64,000 nt of DNA, taken from NCBI RefSeq assembly GCF_042675915.1, contig NZ_JBHTKL010000005.1, positions 1 to 64,000 on the forward strand, in the 5' to 3' direction. Both the position numbers and the translations under genes were made by a program. This document shows, one piece after another, positions 1-8,441 of the stretch. Source of the stretch: Thalassobacillus_A hwangdonensis. GTDB taxonomy: Bacteria; Bacillota; Bacilli; Bacillales; Halobacillaceae. A model generated the notes under the pieces. The model was not told where the DNA came from. It did no database searches and was given only the letters and a program-made list of their open reading frames with translations. Each line of letters begins with the position of its first letter. The first letter of the stretch is position 1.

Positions 1-133
1 GCTTGTTGTCGTTCCCTCATATAATGAAGAAACGTAATTGACGTACTGGTTGGTTCGTTCAGTTTTCAAAGATCAATTTGTTGCCTGCTGTTCAAAACAG
101 CGACTTAACTAATATATCATGCGGTTGTTTTAA

Positions 134-139
134 AGTCAA
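134..139 (-). promoter_or_regulatory. rRNA operon promoter P2 (with -10 at 111-116)
   Basis: On the minus strand TTGACT (134-139) and TATATT (111-116) are separated by exactly 17 bp. This is the promoter nearer to the left edge. Downstream, towards position 1, lies a leader with the TCTTTGAAAACTGAAC-type block (about 61-78) that precedes 16S genes in Bacillaceae, so a 16S rRNA gene probably starts just beyond the left edge. The assignment rests on promoter form, the leader motif and the known neighbourhood of bofA. Confidence 0.75.
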
Positions 140-206
140 CAACTTTTTTCATGATAACTTTTTGTTTTGTTTCGTTCGTTGCCGCTCTCTTAACGCGACA
201 AGTAAT

Positions 207-235
207 AATATATCACGCTGAATAAATGATTGCAA
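207..235 (-). promoter_or_regulatory. rRNA operon promoter P1
   Basis: The minus strand carries TTGCAA (230-235) and TATATT (207-212) with a 17-bp spacer, 96 bp upstream of a second promoter with the same TATATT hexamer. Tandem promoters of this kind are usual for Bacillus rRNA operons. The stretch between this site and the bofA terminator (about 240-363) holds no gene that I can see. Confidence 0.7.
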
Positions 236-363
236 TAACTTTTTAGATATTAATTTCAAAAAAGTTATCTTTCTATTACAACTCTCCATTAAGCCATCGC
301 ATTAGCAGGAACCAACTGCTAGAGAAGCTTCATATCTTCCCTACACTTATGTTTTCTTCCATT

Positions 364-390
364 AAAAAAAGCGAGGAAGCTCCCTCGCCT
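364..390 (-). terminator. Terminator of the dnaX-bofA operon
   Basis: A GCGAGG/CCTCGC hairpin (371-376 with 383-388) is followed on the minus strand by a run of seven T. It lies directly after the bofA stop codon and upstream of the rRNA promoters, so it separates the two transcription units. Confidence 0.85.
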
Positions 391-654
391 TTATAAAACC
401 CACATTTGAATCGCTGTAAGGGACAGGACCCCTGGCAACCCTAACACGCCAGCAATGACGGCAGTTACCATGTTGATCGGGATATGCAACCCGAACCCTG
501 CTCCAAATACATTCGCAAAAAACAATAACAATACACCTATCAGCAACTTGATGCTCGCCTGGCCCACCCATTTCATCGGTTTGACCGGGGCTCCAAGCAT
601 CATGATCAATATGACTGCAAATACAAGAACCGCTATGACGACCAACGGATCCAT
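391..654 (-). CDS. bofA: Pro-sigma-K processing inhibitor BofA
   Basis: BofA is a small membrane protein of the forespore-surrounding membrane. In Bacillus it holds the SpoIVFB protease inactive until the forespore signals, and so delays pro-sigma-K cleavage during sporulation. The product is almost entirely hydrophobic: one membrane segment at about residues 3-20, a second in the middle (LLIGVLLLFFANVFG), then a Gly/Pro-rich tail. The GGGGG ribosome site is followed at once by one ATG; the ATG two codons later has better spacing and gives 87 residues, the length of B. subtilis BofA. It is the last gene of the dnaX-yaaK-recR-yaaL-bofA run, with a terminator after it. It indicates an endospore former. 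Confidence 0.88.
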   Translation of the reverse strand: MDPLVVIAVLVFAVILIMMLGAPVKPMKWVGQASIKLLIGVLLLFFANVFGAGFGLHIPINMVTAVIAGVLGLPGVLSLTAIQMWVL

Positions 655-720
655 GCCCATCCCCCTTTGCTTGTCCTTTCTATAAACTTATGCCAGGCAA
701 AGCGAGGATAGCACTTCATT

Positions 721-936
721 TTAGGAAAGAGCGCTCAGTTTACGATGACGCGCTTCTTTAATAAGGTAGAAGTATTTTGCTTTTGCAAGCGAAAGATCCT
801 TCAATCCATCTTCCGTAGGGTCGACACTATGTTCAATGATATTTTTCAAATTCGACCAATCCTGCTGCAGGCGGTTAATATCTGCCAACAGCTCCTGGTC
901 CATGTCTTTCTTTTTGATTTTCTTTCGACCGAACAT
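721..936 (-). CDS. yaaL: YaaL family protein (DUF2508)
   Basis: This is a small, charged, soluble protein of about 71 residues with unknown function. It is recognised by a Lys-rich start (FGRKKIKKK), a helical middle, and its fixed place between recR and bofA in Bacillaceae. The likely start is the second ATG, six bases after a GGGGG ribosome site; the upstream ATG touches that site. The gap to recR is 8 bp, so the genes are probably co-transcribed and perhaps translationally coupled. Nothing in the sequence points to a catalytic role. Confidence 0.8.
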   Translation of the reverse strand: MFGRKKIKKKDMDQELLADINRLQQDWSNLKNIIEHSVDPTEDGLKDLSLAKAKYFYLIKEARHRKLSALS

Positions 937-950
937 GGTCATCCCCCGCT

Positions 951-1547
951 TTACAGTTCTCTTCGTCCTTCAAGGGCTTTGGACAAGGTAACTTCATCCG
1001 CATATTCCAAGTCGCCACCGACCGGGAGACCGTGGGCAATTCGTGTAATACGAATGCCTGAAGGTTTTACAAGCCTGGATATATACATCGCTGTTGCTTC
1101 CCCTTCGATATTCGGATTAGTCGCTAGAATCAATTCTTCTACCCCTTCATCCTTCAATCGATTGATCAGGCTCGGTACGTTGATATCTTCAGGTCCAATT
1201 CCATCCATTGGAGATATCGCCCCATGAAGCACATGATACCTGCCACTGAATTCCTTCATCTTTTCCATTGCAATGACATCTTTCGGATCCTGCACAACAC
1301 AAATGACCGAACTGTCCCGGGATTCGTCCTGACAAATCGAACATGGATCCTGGTCGGTAATGTGTCCGCAATTCGTACAGTGTGTCAGTTCACGCTTCGC
1401 ATTGACAAGCGCTTTTGCAAAATCGAGTACATCATCTTCTTCCATATTCAACACGAAAAAAGCCAGACGGACAGCCGTCTTCGGGCCGATCCCTGGCAAT
1501 TTCGTGAAACTGTCGATCAACTTTGAAATCGGTTCTGGATAATACAT
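951..1547 (-). CDS. recR: Recombination mediator protein RecR
   Basis: RecR acts with RecF and RecO to load RecA on gapped or SSB-covered DNA. The 198-residue product has the family length. It shows an N-terminal helix-hairpin-helix (LPGIGPKTAVRLA, about 17-29), a four-cysteine zinc finger (CTNCG and CSIC, about 57-72), and a Toprim domain starting near ICVVQDPKD with the acidic residues of GEATAMY further on. AGGAGG lies upstream of the start. It follows yaaK by 12 bp in the dnaX operon, an arrangement kept across Firmicutes. Confidence 0.97.
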   Translation of the reverse strand: MYYPEPISKLIDSFTKLPGIGPKTAVRLAFFVLNMEEDDVLDFAKALVNAKRELTHCTNCGHITDQDPCSICQDESRDSSVICVVQDPKDVIAMEKMKEFSGRYHVLHGAISPMDGIGPEDINVPSLINRLKDEGVEELILATNPNIEGEATAMYISRLVKPSGIRITRIAHGLPVGGDLEYADEVTLSKALEGRREL

Positions 1548-1559
1548 TCAGAATTCCTC

Positions 1560-1883
1560 CTAGAACATTCCGCCTCCAGGCATGCCTTTCGTGAACTGTC
1601 CCATTGTATCGTTCGTTTTATCATCTACTTGCTTCAATACATCATTAGTTGCTGCAAGGATAAGGTCCTGGAGCATATCTACATCATCCGGATCTACTAC
1701 TTCCTCATCGATTTGAACATCAGTGATTTCTTTTTTACCGTTTGCTACTACCTTGACCATTCCGCCACCGGCAGTTGCTTCGAATACCATTTCATGAAGC
1801 TCATCCTGAGCCTTCATCATTTTCTTCTGCATTTTCTGCATTTGTTTCATCATATTATTCATATTTCCCATACCACCTTTCAT
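1560..1883 (-). CDS. yaaK: YbaB/EbfC family nucleoid-associated protein
   Basis: This is a DNA-binding protein of the YbaB/EbfC family, dimeric in characterised members, encoded between dnaX and recR in most bacteria. It has 107 residues with a Met- and Lys-rich N-terminal helix (NNMMKQMQKMQKKM) and the typical end, here MGQFTKGMPGGGMF. The ribosome site GGAGG sits seven bases before the ATG. The function in vivo is not settled; the gene may be part of the same recombination or replication operon by position only. Confidence 0.92.
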   Translation of the reverse strand: MKGGMGNMNNMMKQMQKMQKKMMKAQDELHEMVFEATAGGGMVKVVANGKKEITDVQIDEEVVDPDDVDMLQDLILAATNDVLKQVDDKTNDTMGQFTKGMPGGGMF

Positions 1884-1916
1884 GGTGATACCTCCTTTAA
1901 TTTCATATTTATAAGA

Positions 1917-3617
1917 TTAATCATGGATTTCTATCAATTCATCCCCTGCCAACTTCCGTGCTTCGCTGATCAATGGGTCATCTTCATCTTCTTTCTTATT
2001 GTCCTCACCAGGTTCCTCCTGGGATTTCTGCTTTTGGACAAACTCAGCACGGATTTCCTGCCAATTCGGTTCTGGAATCGGAATGATATCCATCTGCTTT
2101 CCGATGAAGTCAGCGAGCAAAGGTTCAATGGTCCCTTTGTGCTCCAGTGCCAATGAACAATGGATCTCATATCGGAATGCCAATACCAGTCCTTTTTCAG
2201 AAGCAGCTCTTGGCTTACTATTCAATAGTGTAGCATGTGCAGGAGCATTATTCTGCTTCAATGCTTCCATAAAGTTCGCCCATTTCGCATGAACTTCCTT
2301 GATTTCTTCCTTCGAAGCTTCATTCAGAATCATGCGGATCCGTTCAAATGGAATTTTGTAACCATTCCGATTGCTTCGCGGCTGGGTACGACGAGCAGGT
2401 TTGTCTTGTGCAGGCGCAGCAGCCGCTGCCGGATTCGCTTTCAACTGCTTCAGCTCACGCTCCATTTCATCCAGCTTCTTTGCAAGACGTTGAACGGCTT
2501 CCGCTTCGGCAGGATTCGACTTCTGCGTCGTTCCTTCTGTATCTGCAATATTCAGCATTGCAATTTCAATGAAAACTTTCGGACTCGTTGTCCATTTCAT
2601 CTCCTGCTGGCATTGGTTCAAGTGACGGATACATTGCTGGATGAACTCAGGAGACAGCTGTTCAGTCAGCTGTTTGAAGTGATCATCCGGAATCGCACGC
2701 TCGAGGTTATCTTCCAAATCAGGTGCACTTTGGTATAGAAGAATATCTCTAAGATAATAGATCAAGTCGAACACAAACCGTCCTGGATCTTTACCATTTT
2801 GTATGAGGTCGTTTACGTGTTGAAGTGCCAACTTTACATCCTTCTGATATAAAGCATCGACCACTCCCGCCAATTTTTGTTGGGAGACAGATCCCGTTAC
2901 AGCGAGGACATCATCAATGGTCACTTCGTCTTCGCTGTACGAAATAGCCTGGTCCAACAGACTCAATGCATCCCGCATCCCACCTTCGGCTGCCAAAGCT
3001 ACGGCCTCCAGTGCTTCCTTGGCTACTTCGATCCCTTCATTAGAAATGATGGTTTCCATACGCTCCACAATCGACTGCTGGCCGATACGTTTGAAATCGA
3101 AACGCTGACAACGGGAAATGATCGTCAACGGAATTTTATGTGGTTCTGTTGTAGCGAGAATGAAAATGACATGTTCCGGCGGCTCTTCCAATGTTTTCAG
3201 CAAGGCATTGAATGCTCCGATGGAAAGCATGTGTACCTCGTCGACGATGTACACTTTATACTTCACTGCACTTGGCGCGTACTTCACTTTGTCACGGATT
3301 TCCCGAATCTGTTCAACCCCGTTATTGGAAGCAGCATCGATTTCAATCACATCGGAAATCGACCCATCCTGTATGCCGATACAGGAAGGACATTCCCCAC
3401 ACGGTTCTTTTACTGGAGCCTGGTCACAGTTGACGGCTTTTGCAAAAATCTTTGCAGCACTCGTCTTTCCTGTTCCCCTTGGACCGGAAAAAAGATACGC
3501 ATGCGAAAACTTATCCTGCATGATGGCATTCTGCAACGTACGGGTAATATGCGTTTGTCCGACGACGTCTGCAAAGTTACGCGGACGCCACACACGATAT
3601 AATGCCTGGTAGCTCAT
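1917..3617 (-). CDS. dnaX: DNA polymerase III subunit gamma/tau
   Basis: This is the clamp-loader ATPase subunit, which links polymerase cores and the helicase in the replisome. It has 566 residues, close to B. subtilis DnaX. Visible are Walker A (GPRGTGKTS, about 45-53), the zinc-binding cysteines (about 64-79, ending CGECPSC), Walker B with the DEVH box (VYIVDEVHML), the SRC sensor (TIISRCQRF), and a long Ala/Lys/Gln-rich linker before the tau-type C-terminal domain. I saw no obvious programmed frameshift site, so only one product is predicted. It is the first gene of the operon, starting about 230 bp after the SRP RNA. Confidence 0.97.
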   Translation of the reverse strand: MSYQALYRVWRPRNFADVVGQTHITRTLQNAIMQDKFSHAYLFSGPRGTGKTSAAKIFAKAVNCDQAPVKEPCGECPSCIGIQDGSISDVIEIDAASNNGVEQIREIRDKVKYAPSAVKYKVYIVDEVHMLSIGAFNALLKTLEEPPEHVIFILATTEPHKIPLTIISRCQRFDFKRIGQQSIVERMETIISNEGIEVAKEALEAVALAAEGGMRDALSLLDQAISYSEDEVTIDDVLAVTGSVSQQKLAGVVDALYQKDVKLALQHVNDLIQNGKDPGRFVFDLIYYLRDILLYQSAPDLEDNLERAIPDDHFKQLTEQLSPEFIQQCIRHLNQCQQEMKWTTSPKVFIEIAMLNIADTEGTTQKSNPAEAEAVQRLAKKLDEMERELKQLKANPAAAAAPAQDKPARRTQPRSNRNGYKIPFERIRMILNEASKEEIKEVHAKWANFMEALKQNNAPAHATLLNSKPRAASEKGLVLAFRYEIHCSLALEHKGTIEPLLADFIGKQMDIIPIPEPNWQEIRAEFVQKQKSQEEPGEDNKKEDEDDPLISEARKLAGDELIEIHD

Positions 3618-3801
3618 AGCACCGTTCTCCTTTAATCAATTCTCTCCTATTATACCTGAATTGCCAGTTGGATGTGAACCTTCCTCCATTGGGTTTGGGA
3701 GAAGATTCTTAGAAAAACTTGCCTAATCGCCAATTACTTATGGAATAAGCCTTAGTATTTTCTTATACTTTCATCTTTTAGCAACGTTACATTTTCTTAA
3801 A

Positions 3802-3833
3802 GTAAAAAAAAGACCCACCTGATTCAGGTGAGT
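3802..3833 (-). terminator. Terminator of the SRP RNA gene
   Basis: A strong hairpin, GACTCACCTGA pairing with TCAGGTGGGTC, is followed by eight T on the minus strand. It lies about 17 bp after the predicted 3' end of the SRP RNA. The stretch 3618-3801, between this terminator and dnaX, shows no gene; the dnaX promoter is presumably there but I could not single it out. Confidence 0.9.
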
Positions 3834-3849
3834 CCTTTTCGATATGTAT

Positions 3850-4117
3850 GCCGTGCACCCACTGTCGATGATGCGACCCTAAGCGTTACTTAAGCTTATG
3901 GCTCGACCCAGGCACTCCCGCGGCACACGAGAATGACAGCTTACTGCTGCTTCCTTCCGGACCTGACAGGGTTCGCTGGTTCCCGTTGCGCAGGACCTGG
4001 GTGTCAACACCACTCACTTAAGGCAGACCTTAAGGTCACACCACCTTGAGTGGGGATTCGGCCTCGCTATAGCGGATTGCGAGTACAGGGCACCGCTACC
4101 TCCCCGCTTAGCACGGT
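3850..4117 (-). ncRNA. scr: Signal recognition particle RNA, large (Alu-containing) type
   Basis: This is the RNA scaffold of the signal recognition particle; it binds Ffh and directs membrane-protein synthesis to SecYEG. The minus strand starts near CCGTGCTAAGCGGGGAGG and ends GGTGCACGG, and these ends pair. The helix-8 block with GGAAGGAAGCAGC is present, as are the Alu-domain blocks of the Bacillus 6S-like long form. The length of about 268 nt fits the 271-nt B. subtilis RNA as I remember it. It lies between tadA and dnaX, the conserved location. Confidence 0.95.
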
Positions 4118-4124
4118 ATTTTCA

Positions 4125-4152
4125 AGTATAGCATTTTTCACAAAAAATGCAA
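4125..4152 (-). promoter_or_regulatory. SRP RNA promoter
   Basis: The minus strand has TTGCAT (4147-4152), 16 bp, then TATACT (4125-4130). The -10 box lies 7 bp upstream of the predicted RNA 5' end, which fits well and supports the chosen end. Confidence 0.8.
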
Positions 4153-4165
4153 TGATAATTGCCTG

Positions 4166-4666
4166 TCAATCTTTGGATTCCTTTTTCTTTTTCTTCTCTT
4201 CCCGCAAATTCCGGAAAAACGCAGAAAGCAACTCTCCGCATTCCGCTTCAAGGACACCGCCGGTTACAGCAGCCTGGTGGTTGAACCGATCATCCTCAAG
4301 CACGTTCATCAATGAACCTACACATCCGGCTTTTGGGTCATAGGCTCCAAAAACGACACGAGGAATCCGCGATTGCACGATGGCACCCGCACACATCGGA
4401 CAAGGTTCAAGCGTTACATACAATGTACAGTCCTCCAGCCTCCAACTGCCAACCGCTTCATTGGCATGTTCGATTGCGATGAATTCAGCATGGGAGGATG
4501 CACGCTGGGTTGTTTCGCGAAGGTTAAAACCACGTGCAATGACAATCCCGTCATGGACAATCACTGCGCCGATCGGCACTTCCCGCTCAGCTTCAGCTTT
4601 CTTCGCTTCTGCTATCGCAAGCTGCATGTAGTATTCATCTCTATTTTCCTTCTTCTCATCGGTCAT
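4166..4666 (-). CDS. tadA: tRNA-specific adenosine-34 deaminase TadA
   Basis: TadA deaminates A34 to inosine in tRNA-Arg(ACG), which is needed to read CGN codons. The 166-residue protein contains the zinc and catalytic motifs of the cytidine-deaminase fold: HAEFIAIEHA (His and the proton-shuttle Glu, about 57-66) and PCPMCAGAI (two Cys, about 87-95). It ends in a Lys-rich tail (EEKKKKKESKD). It is read towards the SRP RNA and is divergent from yaaI with 46 bp between the start codons. Confidence 0.95.
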   Translation of the reverse strand: MTDEKKENRDEYYMQLAIAEAKKAEAEREVPIGAVIVHDGIVIARGFNLRETTQRASSHAEFIAIEHANEAVGSWRLEDCTLYVTLEPCPMCAGAIVQSRIPRVVFGAYDPKAGCVGSLMNVLEDDRFNHQAAVTGGVLEAECGELLSAFFRNLREEKKKKKESKD

Positions 4667-4712
4667 GAAATTTCACCGCCCGTGCAAACTATATGGAAAG
4701 GAGGGGAACCGA

Positions 4713-5246
4713 TTGGAGCATTCCCATTTGAAATCCGCTGTCGTGTTCATCGATTTGATCAATGATTTCAACTTCAAGCATGGTGAACAGCTGCTGCACC
4801 ATACGTATCATATCTTACCTAATATAATGAAATTGAAGCAATTTGCTCAAGAACATCAGATGCCGATCATTTATGTCAATGATCATTATGGACGCTGGAG
4901 GGCCGATCTGCAACAATTATATGACCATTGCCTTTCGCCGGAGACGGAGAAACTTCTGAAGGCAATCACTCCAAGTGTCGATGATTTCTTCTTGATCAAA
5001 CCAAAGCATTCAGGTTTTTACCAGAGTTCCCTCCAATCCCTCTTATATGAACTTGGGGTAAAACGATTGATTCTCAGCGGCGTTGCAGGAAATATCTGTG
5101 TACTGTTCACTGCGAATGATGCATATATGAGGGAATACGCACTTTGGGTTCCTGAAAATGCCGTCGCCTCCACGAATGATCGAGACAATGAATTTGCATT
5201 GCTGACGATGAAACAGGTGCTGAAGGCAGACACTACACCAATCTGA
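4713..5246 (+). CDS. yaaI: Cysteine hydrolase, isochorismatase family (YaaI)
   Basis: This is a member of the isochorismatase-like hydrolase family; the substrate is unknown. I chose the TTG at 4713 because AAGGAGGGG ends seven bases before it; this gives 177 residues beginning LEHSHLKSAVVFIDLINDF. The family Asp is in the FIDLINDF strand, the Lys in FLIKPKHSGF, and the nucleophile Cys in VAGNICVLFTANDA. It lies next to yaaH and tadA as in B. subtilis. A start further upstream (4665) would overlap tadA and has no ribosome site. Confidence 0.88.
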   Translation: MEHSHLKSAVVFIDLINDFNFKHGEQLLHHTYHILPNIMKLKQFAQEHQMPIIYVNDHYGRWRADLQQLYDHCLSPETEKLLKAITPSVDDFFLIKPKHSGFYQSSLQSLLYELGVKRLILSGVAGNICVLFTANDAYMREYALWVPENAVASTNDRDNEFALLTMKQVLKADTTPI

Positions 5247-5247
5247 T

Positions 5248-5277
5248 TCATAATGTCCCACACTCTCCTCATAGAAT
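5248..5277 (+). promoter_or_regulatory. Possible sigma-E promoter of yaaH
   Basis: TCATAAT (5248-5254), 15 bp, CATAGAAT (5270-5277) resembles the mother-cell sigma-E consensus (ATA-type -35, CATACAAT-type -10, one mismatch). This would fit sporulation-specific expression of yaaH. No sigma-A promoter stands out in this gap. Confidence 0.5.
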
Positions 5278-5309
5278 GGTAGAAGGAAAATCTGGAGGGG
5301 AGTGGCACC

Positions 5310-6599
5310 ATGCAAATCCATGTCGTGCAAAGTGGAGAGAGCCTGTTCAATATCGCGAATCTGTATCAGACGACCGTGCAGGCGATTTCCGAAGCGAATG
5401 AATTAGAAACACCCGCAAGTCTGGTCGTCGGGCAGGCGCTCGTCATTCCGATCAATGGACAATTCTATTTTGTCCAACCGGGTGACAGCCTATATTCCAT
5501 TGCACAAAAATTCGGACTGACTGCCCAGGAGCTCGCGAATATCAATCAATTCCCAGTGAATAACACACTTCCGGTGGGATTCCGGTTATATATACCACCG
5601 TTACCGAAGACAGACGCTTCTGTAAATGCTTATATCGAGCCTTACGGGGATACCGTTTCTGCAAACCTTGAATCCTCCGCCCGGTCAAGAAGTCCATACT
5701 TAACGTACCTCGCACCATTCAGTTATCGGATTCAGCGTGACGGTTCACTGAAGGCACCGCCATTGAATGATTTCAAAAATATTGCTGAAAGTAACCGCGC
5801 GACGTTGATGCTTGTCGTCACGAACTTAGAAGAAGATGGGTTCAGTGCAGAGCTTGGAAGAATCATTCTTACAAACGAGGAAGTCCAGAACAAACTGCTT
5901 GATAATATCGTTACTACCGCAAAGCAAGGTGGATTTCGGGATGTACATTTCGATCTCGAATTTTTACCGCCGGAAAACAAAGAAGACTATAATCGTTTCT
6001 TAAGGAAAGCGAAAAATCGTCTGCAGCAGGAAGGGTTGCTGATGTCGACTGCACTTGCTCCAAAGACGAGCGCCGATCAAAAAGGTGCATGGTATGAAGC
6101 ACATGATTATAAAGCGCATGGAGAGATCGTCGATTTTGTTGTGCTGATGACTTATGAATGGGGATACAGTGGTGGTCCACCAATGGCTGTTTCGCCGATT
6201 GGACCGGTGCGCGATGTCGTCGATTATGCCTTGACGGAAATGCCGGCAGATAAAATACTGCTTGGCCAGAATCTTTATGGCTACGACTGGACACTTCCAT
6301 ATATGGAAGGTGGCGAATTCGCCAAAGCGATCAGCCCCCAGCAAGCCATTCAGCTTGCGAGGGAGAATAATGAAGAAATCCAGTTTGATCAGGAAGCCCA
6401 GGCTCCTTTCTTTTTCTATAATGATGCAGACGGGAAAGAACATGAAGTGTGGTTTGAAGATGCCCGCTCAATCCAGGCAAAGTTCGACCTGATCAAGGAG
6501 CTTGGACTGAAAGGAATCAGCTATTGGAAGCTGGGACTTTCCTTCCCGCAAAACTGGGTGCTGCTGAACGATCGATTTAATGTAGAAAAATTGATATGA
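5310..6599 (+). CDS. yaaH: Spore-cortex glycosidase/germination protein YaaH (SleL type)
   Basis: Two N-terminal LysM domains (about 1-47 and 48-95, both with the GESLFNIA/GDSLYSIA pattern) bind peptidoglycan. A GH18 chitinase-like barrel follows, with the DxE-type catalytic signature in VHFDLEFLPPENK. Characterised relatives (YaaH, SleL) are N-acetylglucosaminidases that act on cortex fragments during germination. The 429-residue length matches the family. GGAGGGGAG precedes the ATG by 8 bp. There is no signal peptide, as expected for a protein placed in the spore from the mother cell. A candidate sigma-E promoter lies upstream and a terminator follows directly. Confidence 0.92.
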   Translation: MQIHVVQSGESLFNIANLYQTTVQAISEANELETPASLVVGQALVIPINGQFYFVQPGDSLYSIAQKFGLTAQELANINQFPVNNTLPVGFRLYIPPLPKTDASVNAYIEPYGDTVSANLESSARSRSPYLTYLAPFSYRIQRDGSLKAPPLNDFKNIAESNRATLMLVVTNLEEDGFSAELGRIILTNEEVQNKLLDNIVTTAKQGGFRDVHFDLEFLPPENKEDYNRFLRKAKNRLQQEGLLMSTALAPKTSADQKGAWYEAHDYKAHGEIVDFVVLMTYEWGYSGGPPMAVSPIGPVRDVVDYALTEMPADKILLGQNLYGYDWTLPYMEGGEFAKAISPQQAIQLARENNEEIQFDQEAQAPFFFYNDADGKEHEVWFEDARSIQAKFDLIKELGLKGISYWKLGLSFPQNWVLLNDRFNVEKLI

Positions 6600-6604
6600 C
6601 GAAC

Positions 6605-6640
6605 AACGGCTTTCCTTATTAAGGAAAGCCGTTTTAGTTA
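6605..6640 (+). terminator. Terminator of yaaH
   Basis: AACGGCTTTCCTT pairs perfectly with AAGGAAAGCCGTT, with almost no loop, and is followed by TTTAGTTATT. The hairpin is palindromic and could act on both strands, but only the plus strand has a gene ending here. Confidence 0.8.
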
Positions 6641-6704
6641 TTAAAATGAAACCCTTCCACTTCCACGCTCGTATTAGTAATGGACGAGAATAGGAGGGTT
6701 GTTC

Positions 6705-6917
6705 ATGATTATCCCTTATCTGCTGTTTTTCGGAACGTTTGCGACTGCGGGAATTGCTCTATACCTCATCCATGCTAAGACTGAACTCGGAAAGAAGCCT
6801 ACTTGCATGCTATGTGGTAAGGAATTGAATCTTCAATTTGAAGATGTTTATGCAGAGTATAACACCATCATTGAAAAGGAACATACCTGCGAACAGTGTG
6901 CTAGTAAGAACCATTGA
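6705..6917 (+). CDS. Small membrane-anchored protein with two CxxC pairs
   Basis: This is a 70-residue protein of unknown function. One N-terminal membrane helix (IIPYLLFFGTFATAGIALYLI) is followed by a short soluble part with CMLC and CEQC, a likely zinc ribbon or redox pair. AGGAGGG precedes the ATG at 6705 by six bases; the TTG two codons upstream is too close to it. Its last 17 bp overlap the end of the convergent acetyltransferase gene. Confidence 0.7.
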   Translation: MIIPYLLFFGTFATAGIALYLIHAKTELGKKPTCMLCGKELNLQFEDVYAEYNTIIEKEHTCEQCASKNH

Positions 6918-7605
6918 AAGCTTTTGTAAAAACATAGACAGGGTTTCGCATTCTGCAATGGTTTTTCTCAAAAACCGCCTGCATCGCATGATTGGATTCA
7001 TCTGTCATGCCGACATAACTCACCGCTCCAAAAACATCTTTCAGTAGATGAATACCGTAACGATGAGCTTCCCGACCATAGCCTTTTCCCTGATATTCCG
7101 GATCGATCCCTATGTAAAAGAGACGTCCTTCATCAGACGTCCCAGGTTCTATATGTGGGATGACAACACCGACACCTTTACCACCTGCATGGATCGAGTA
7201 AAGTGAGTGCTCATATTCCTCTCCAAGCTCGCTTTTTATATTGAGAACTTCCCGTTCTGCATCTGAGACGTTCAGGATTCGGCCTAATAAACCGACAATC
7301 GTTTCTTCATCTGCTTTTTTTACTGCTACTTTATCACTCAGGGAAAATGGTAACGGCCTCTTAAAATCGAGTTCATAACCTATTCTTTTCCGCACAAAGT
7401 GATATCCCCGAGATTGAATCAGATCCACCTTTTTCTCGCTTATGTACCCTTCATGAACGAGGGATATTCTTTTTACTTTTTGTGCTGAAGCCGATTGCTC
7501 CATATCATCGATACACTTGCTGGTTTGATCGGGAGTGAGGTGTTCCAGTTTTTCGATCGTGATATAATCCGGGCCTTTCAATACTTTCACATCGCCGCAC
7601 TTCAT
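6901..7605 (-). CDS. GNAT family N-acetyltransferase
   Basis: This is a GCN5-related acetyltransferase; the acceptor is unknown. The C-terminal half carries the acetyl-CoA motif A (IGIDPEYQGKGYGREA, about 167-182) followed by the family's motif B region near NHAMQAVFEKN. The N-terminal half (about 1-95) is an extra domain not typical of the smallest GNATs and may hold a second, degenerate GNAT fold. The start codon overlaps the stop of the upstream DUF3891 gene (TAATG), so the two are translationally coupled. Confidence 0.8.
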   Translation of the reverse strand: MKCGDVKVLKGPDYITIEKLEHLTPDQTSKCIDDMEQSASAQKVKRISLVHEGYISEKKVDLIQSRGYHFVRKRIGYELDFKRPLPFSLSDKVAVKKADEETIVGLLGRILNVSDAEREVLNIKSELGEEYEHSLYSIHAGGKGVGVVIPHIEPGTSDEGRLFYIGIDPEYQGKGYGREAHRYGIHLLKDVFGAVSYVGMTDESNHAMQAVFEKNHCRMRNPVYVFTKAFNGSY

Positions 7606-8375
7606 TAGTTCCGTCTCCGTTCAAATCGGACTTTACGATAATCGACTGCAGCTCCATCCCACGCTTGTTGGAGCCCATGCTCATCGATCGCCTGCTTAGT
7701 GACTTTGCGATATGGAATCTGGATCTCAAACGGTTTTTCTAAAGGAAAAGGATCGATGGAGACCGTTTTTTCATCCTCCCAATGGGCAATCATCCCGTTC
7801 GGCGCAAACTCGAACGACTGGCGGAACCCATCCTTGAACCAGGAAAGTTCATTCGCTTTGGAAACTCCCGGCTCCTGCATGCATACATATAAGGACAAGT
7901 CATCACAAAATTGCAGCCGTTTGAAATGGAGATCGTAAAGGTAGGAAGGTATATCCATATCCATTTCATTCTTCAATTGTTCCCTCCGATTTCGCTCATC
8001 ATTGAGGAAAGTTTGGATGGCAGGCTCTTTCGCTCCTTCCGGAAAAAAGGAACTGTAATGGAGACTGCAAAGGATTGCAGCATATGCGGAGGTTTCACTG
8101 ATTTCGTCCAACCCTTGACGATAGGCATCCAACTTTGGTTCAAGCGGATAATCGATGAAGGAGTATGGCCTTTCTTTTTCTTCATTCCAAAGTGGTTTTT
8201 TATCCAATTGAATCCATGCGCGATCGTGTTCCCCGATTGCCCAGTCCGCTTCTTCACGAAGTTTGGACCGCAGCAGAAAATCCTGCTTCCAATTCATCAC
8301 GATTTCCCCTGATACGCGTGCATGGTCGTGCTGGTTGATCATTATAAAGTGATCGCCTGCTTGATTAACAATCAT
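7605..8375 (-). CDS. DUF3891 family protein
   Basis: This 256-residue soluble protein resembles the DUF3891 family, which has no known activity. Near the N-terminus MINQHDHARVSGEI and later AAILCSLHYSSFF suggest conserved histidines typical of a metal-dependent, HD-like fold, but this is inference. I chose the ATG at 8375, seven bases after AAGGAGAGG, over the longer frame beginning at 8408. It is coupled to the downstream GNAT gene. Confidence 0.68.
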   Translation of the reverse strand: MIVNQAGDHFIMINQHDHARVSGEIVMNWKQDFLLRSKLREEADWAIGEHDRAWIQLDKKPLWNEEKERPYSFIDYPLEPKLDAYRQGLDEISETSAYAAILCSLHYSSFFPEGAKEPAIQTFLNDERNRREQLKNEMDMDIPSYLYDLHFKRLQFCDDLSLYVCMQEPGVSKANELSWFKDGFRQSFEFAPNGMIAHWEDEKTVSIDPFPLEKPFEIQIPYRKVTKQAIDEHGLQQAWDGAAVDYRKVRFERRRN

Positions 8376-8441
8376 CTTGCGTCCTCTCCTTCTCTCCAAG
8401 TCCTTCAACTTTTCATGTAAAATAATAACGAGGTGATTCTA

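Noticed and set aside
2877..3602. Plus-strand open frame of 241 codons opposite dnaX
   Set aside because: Antisense of the conserved ATPase domain of dnaX, no start signal.
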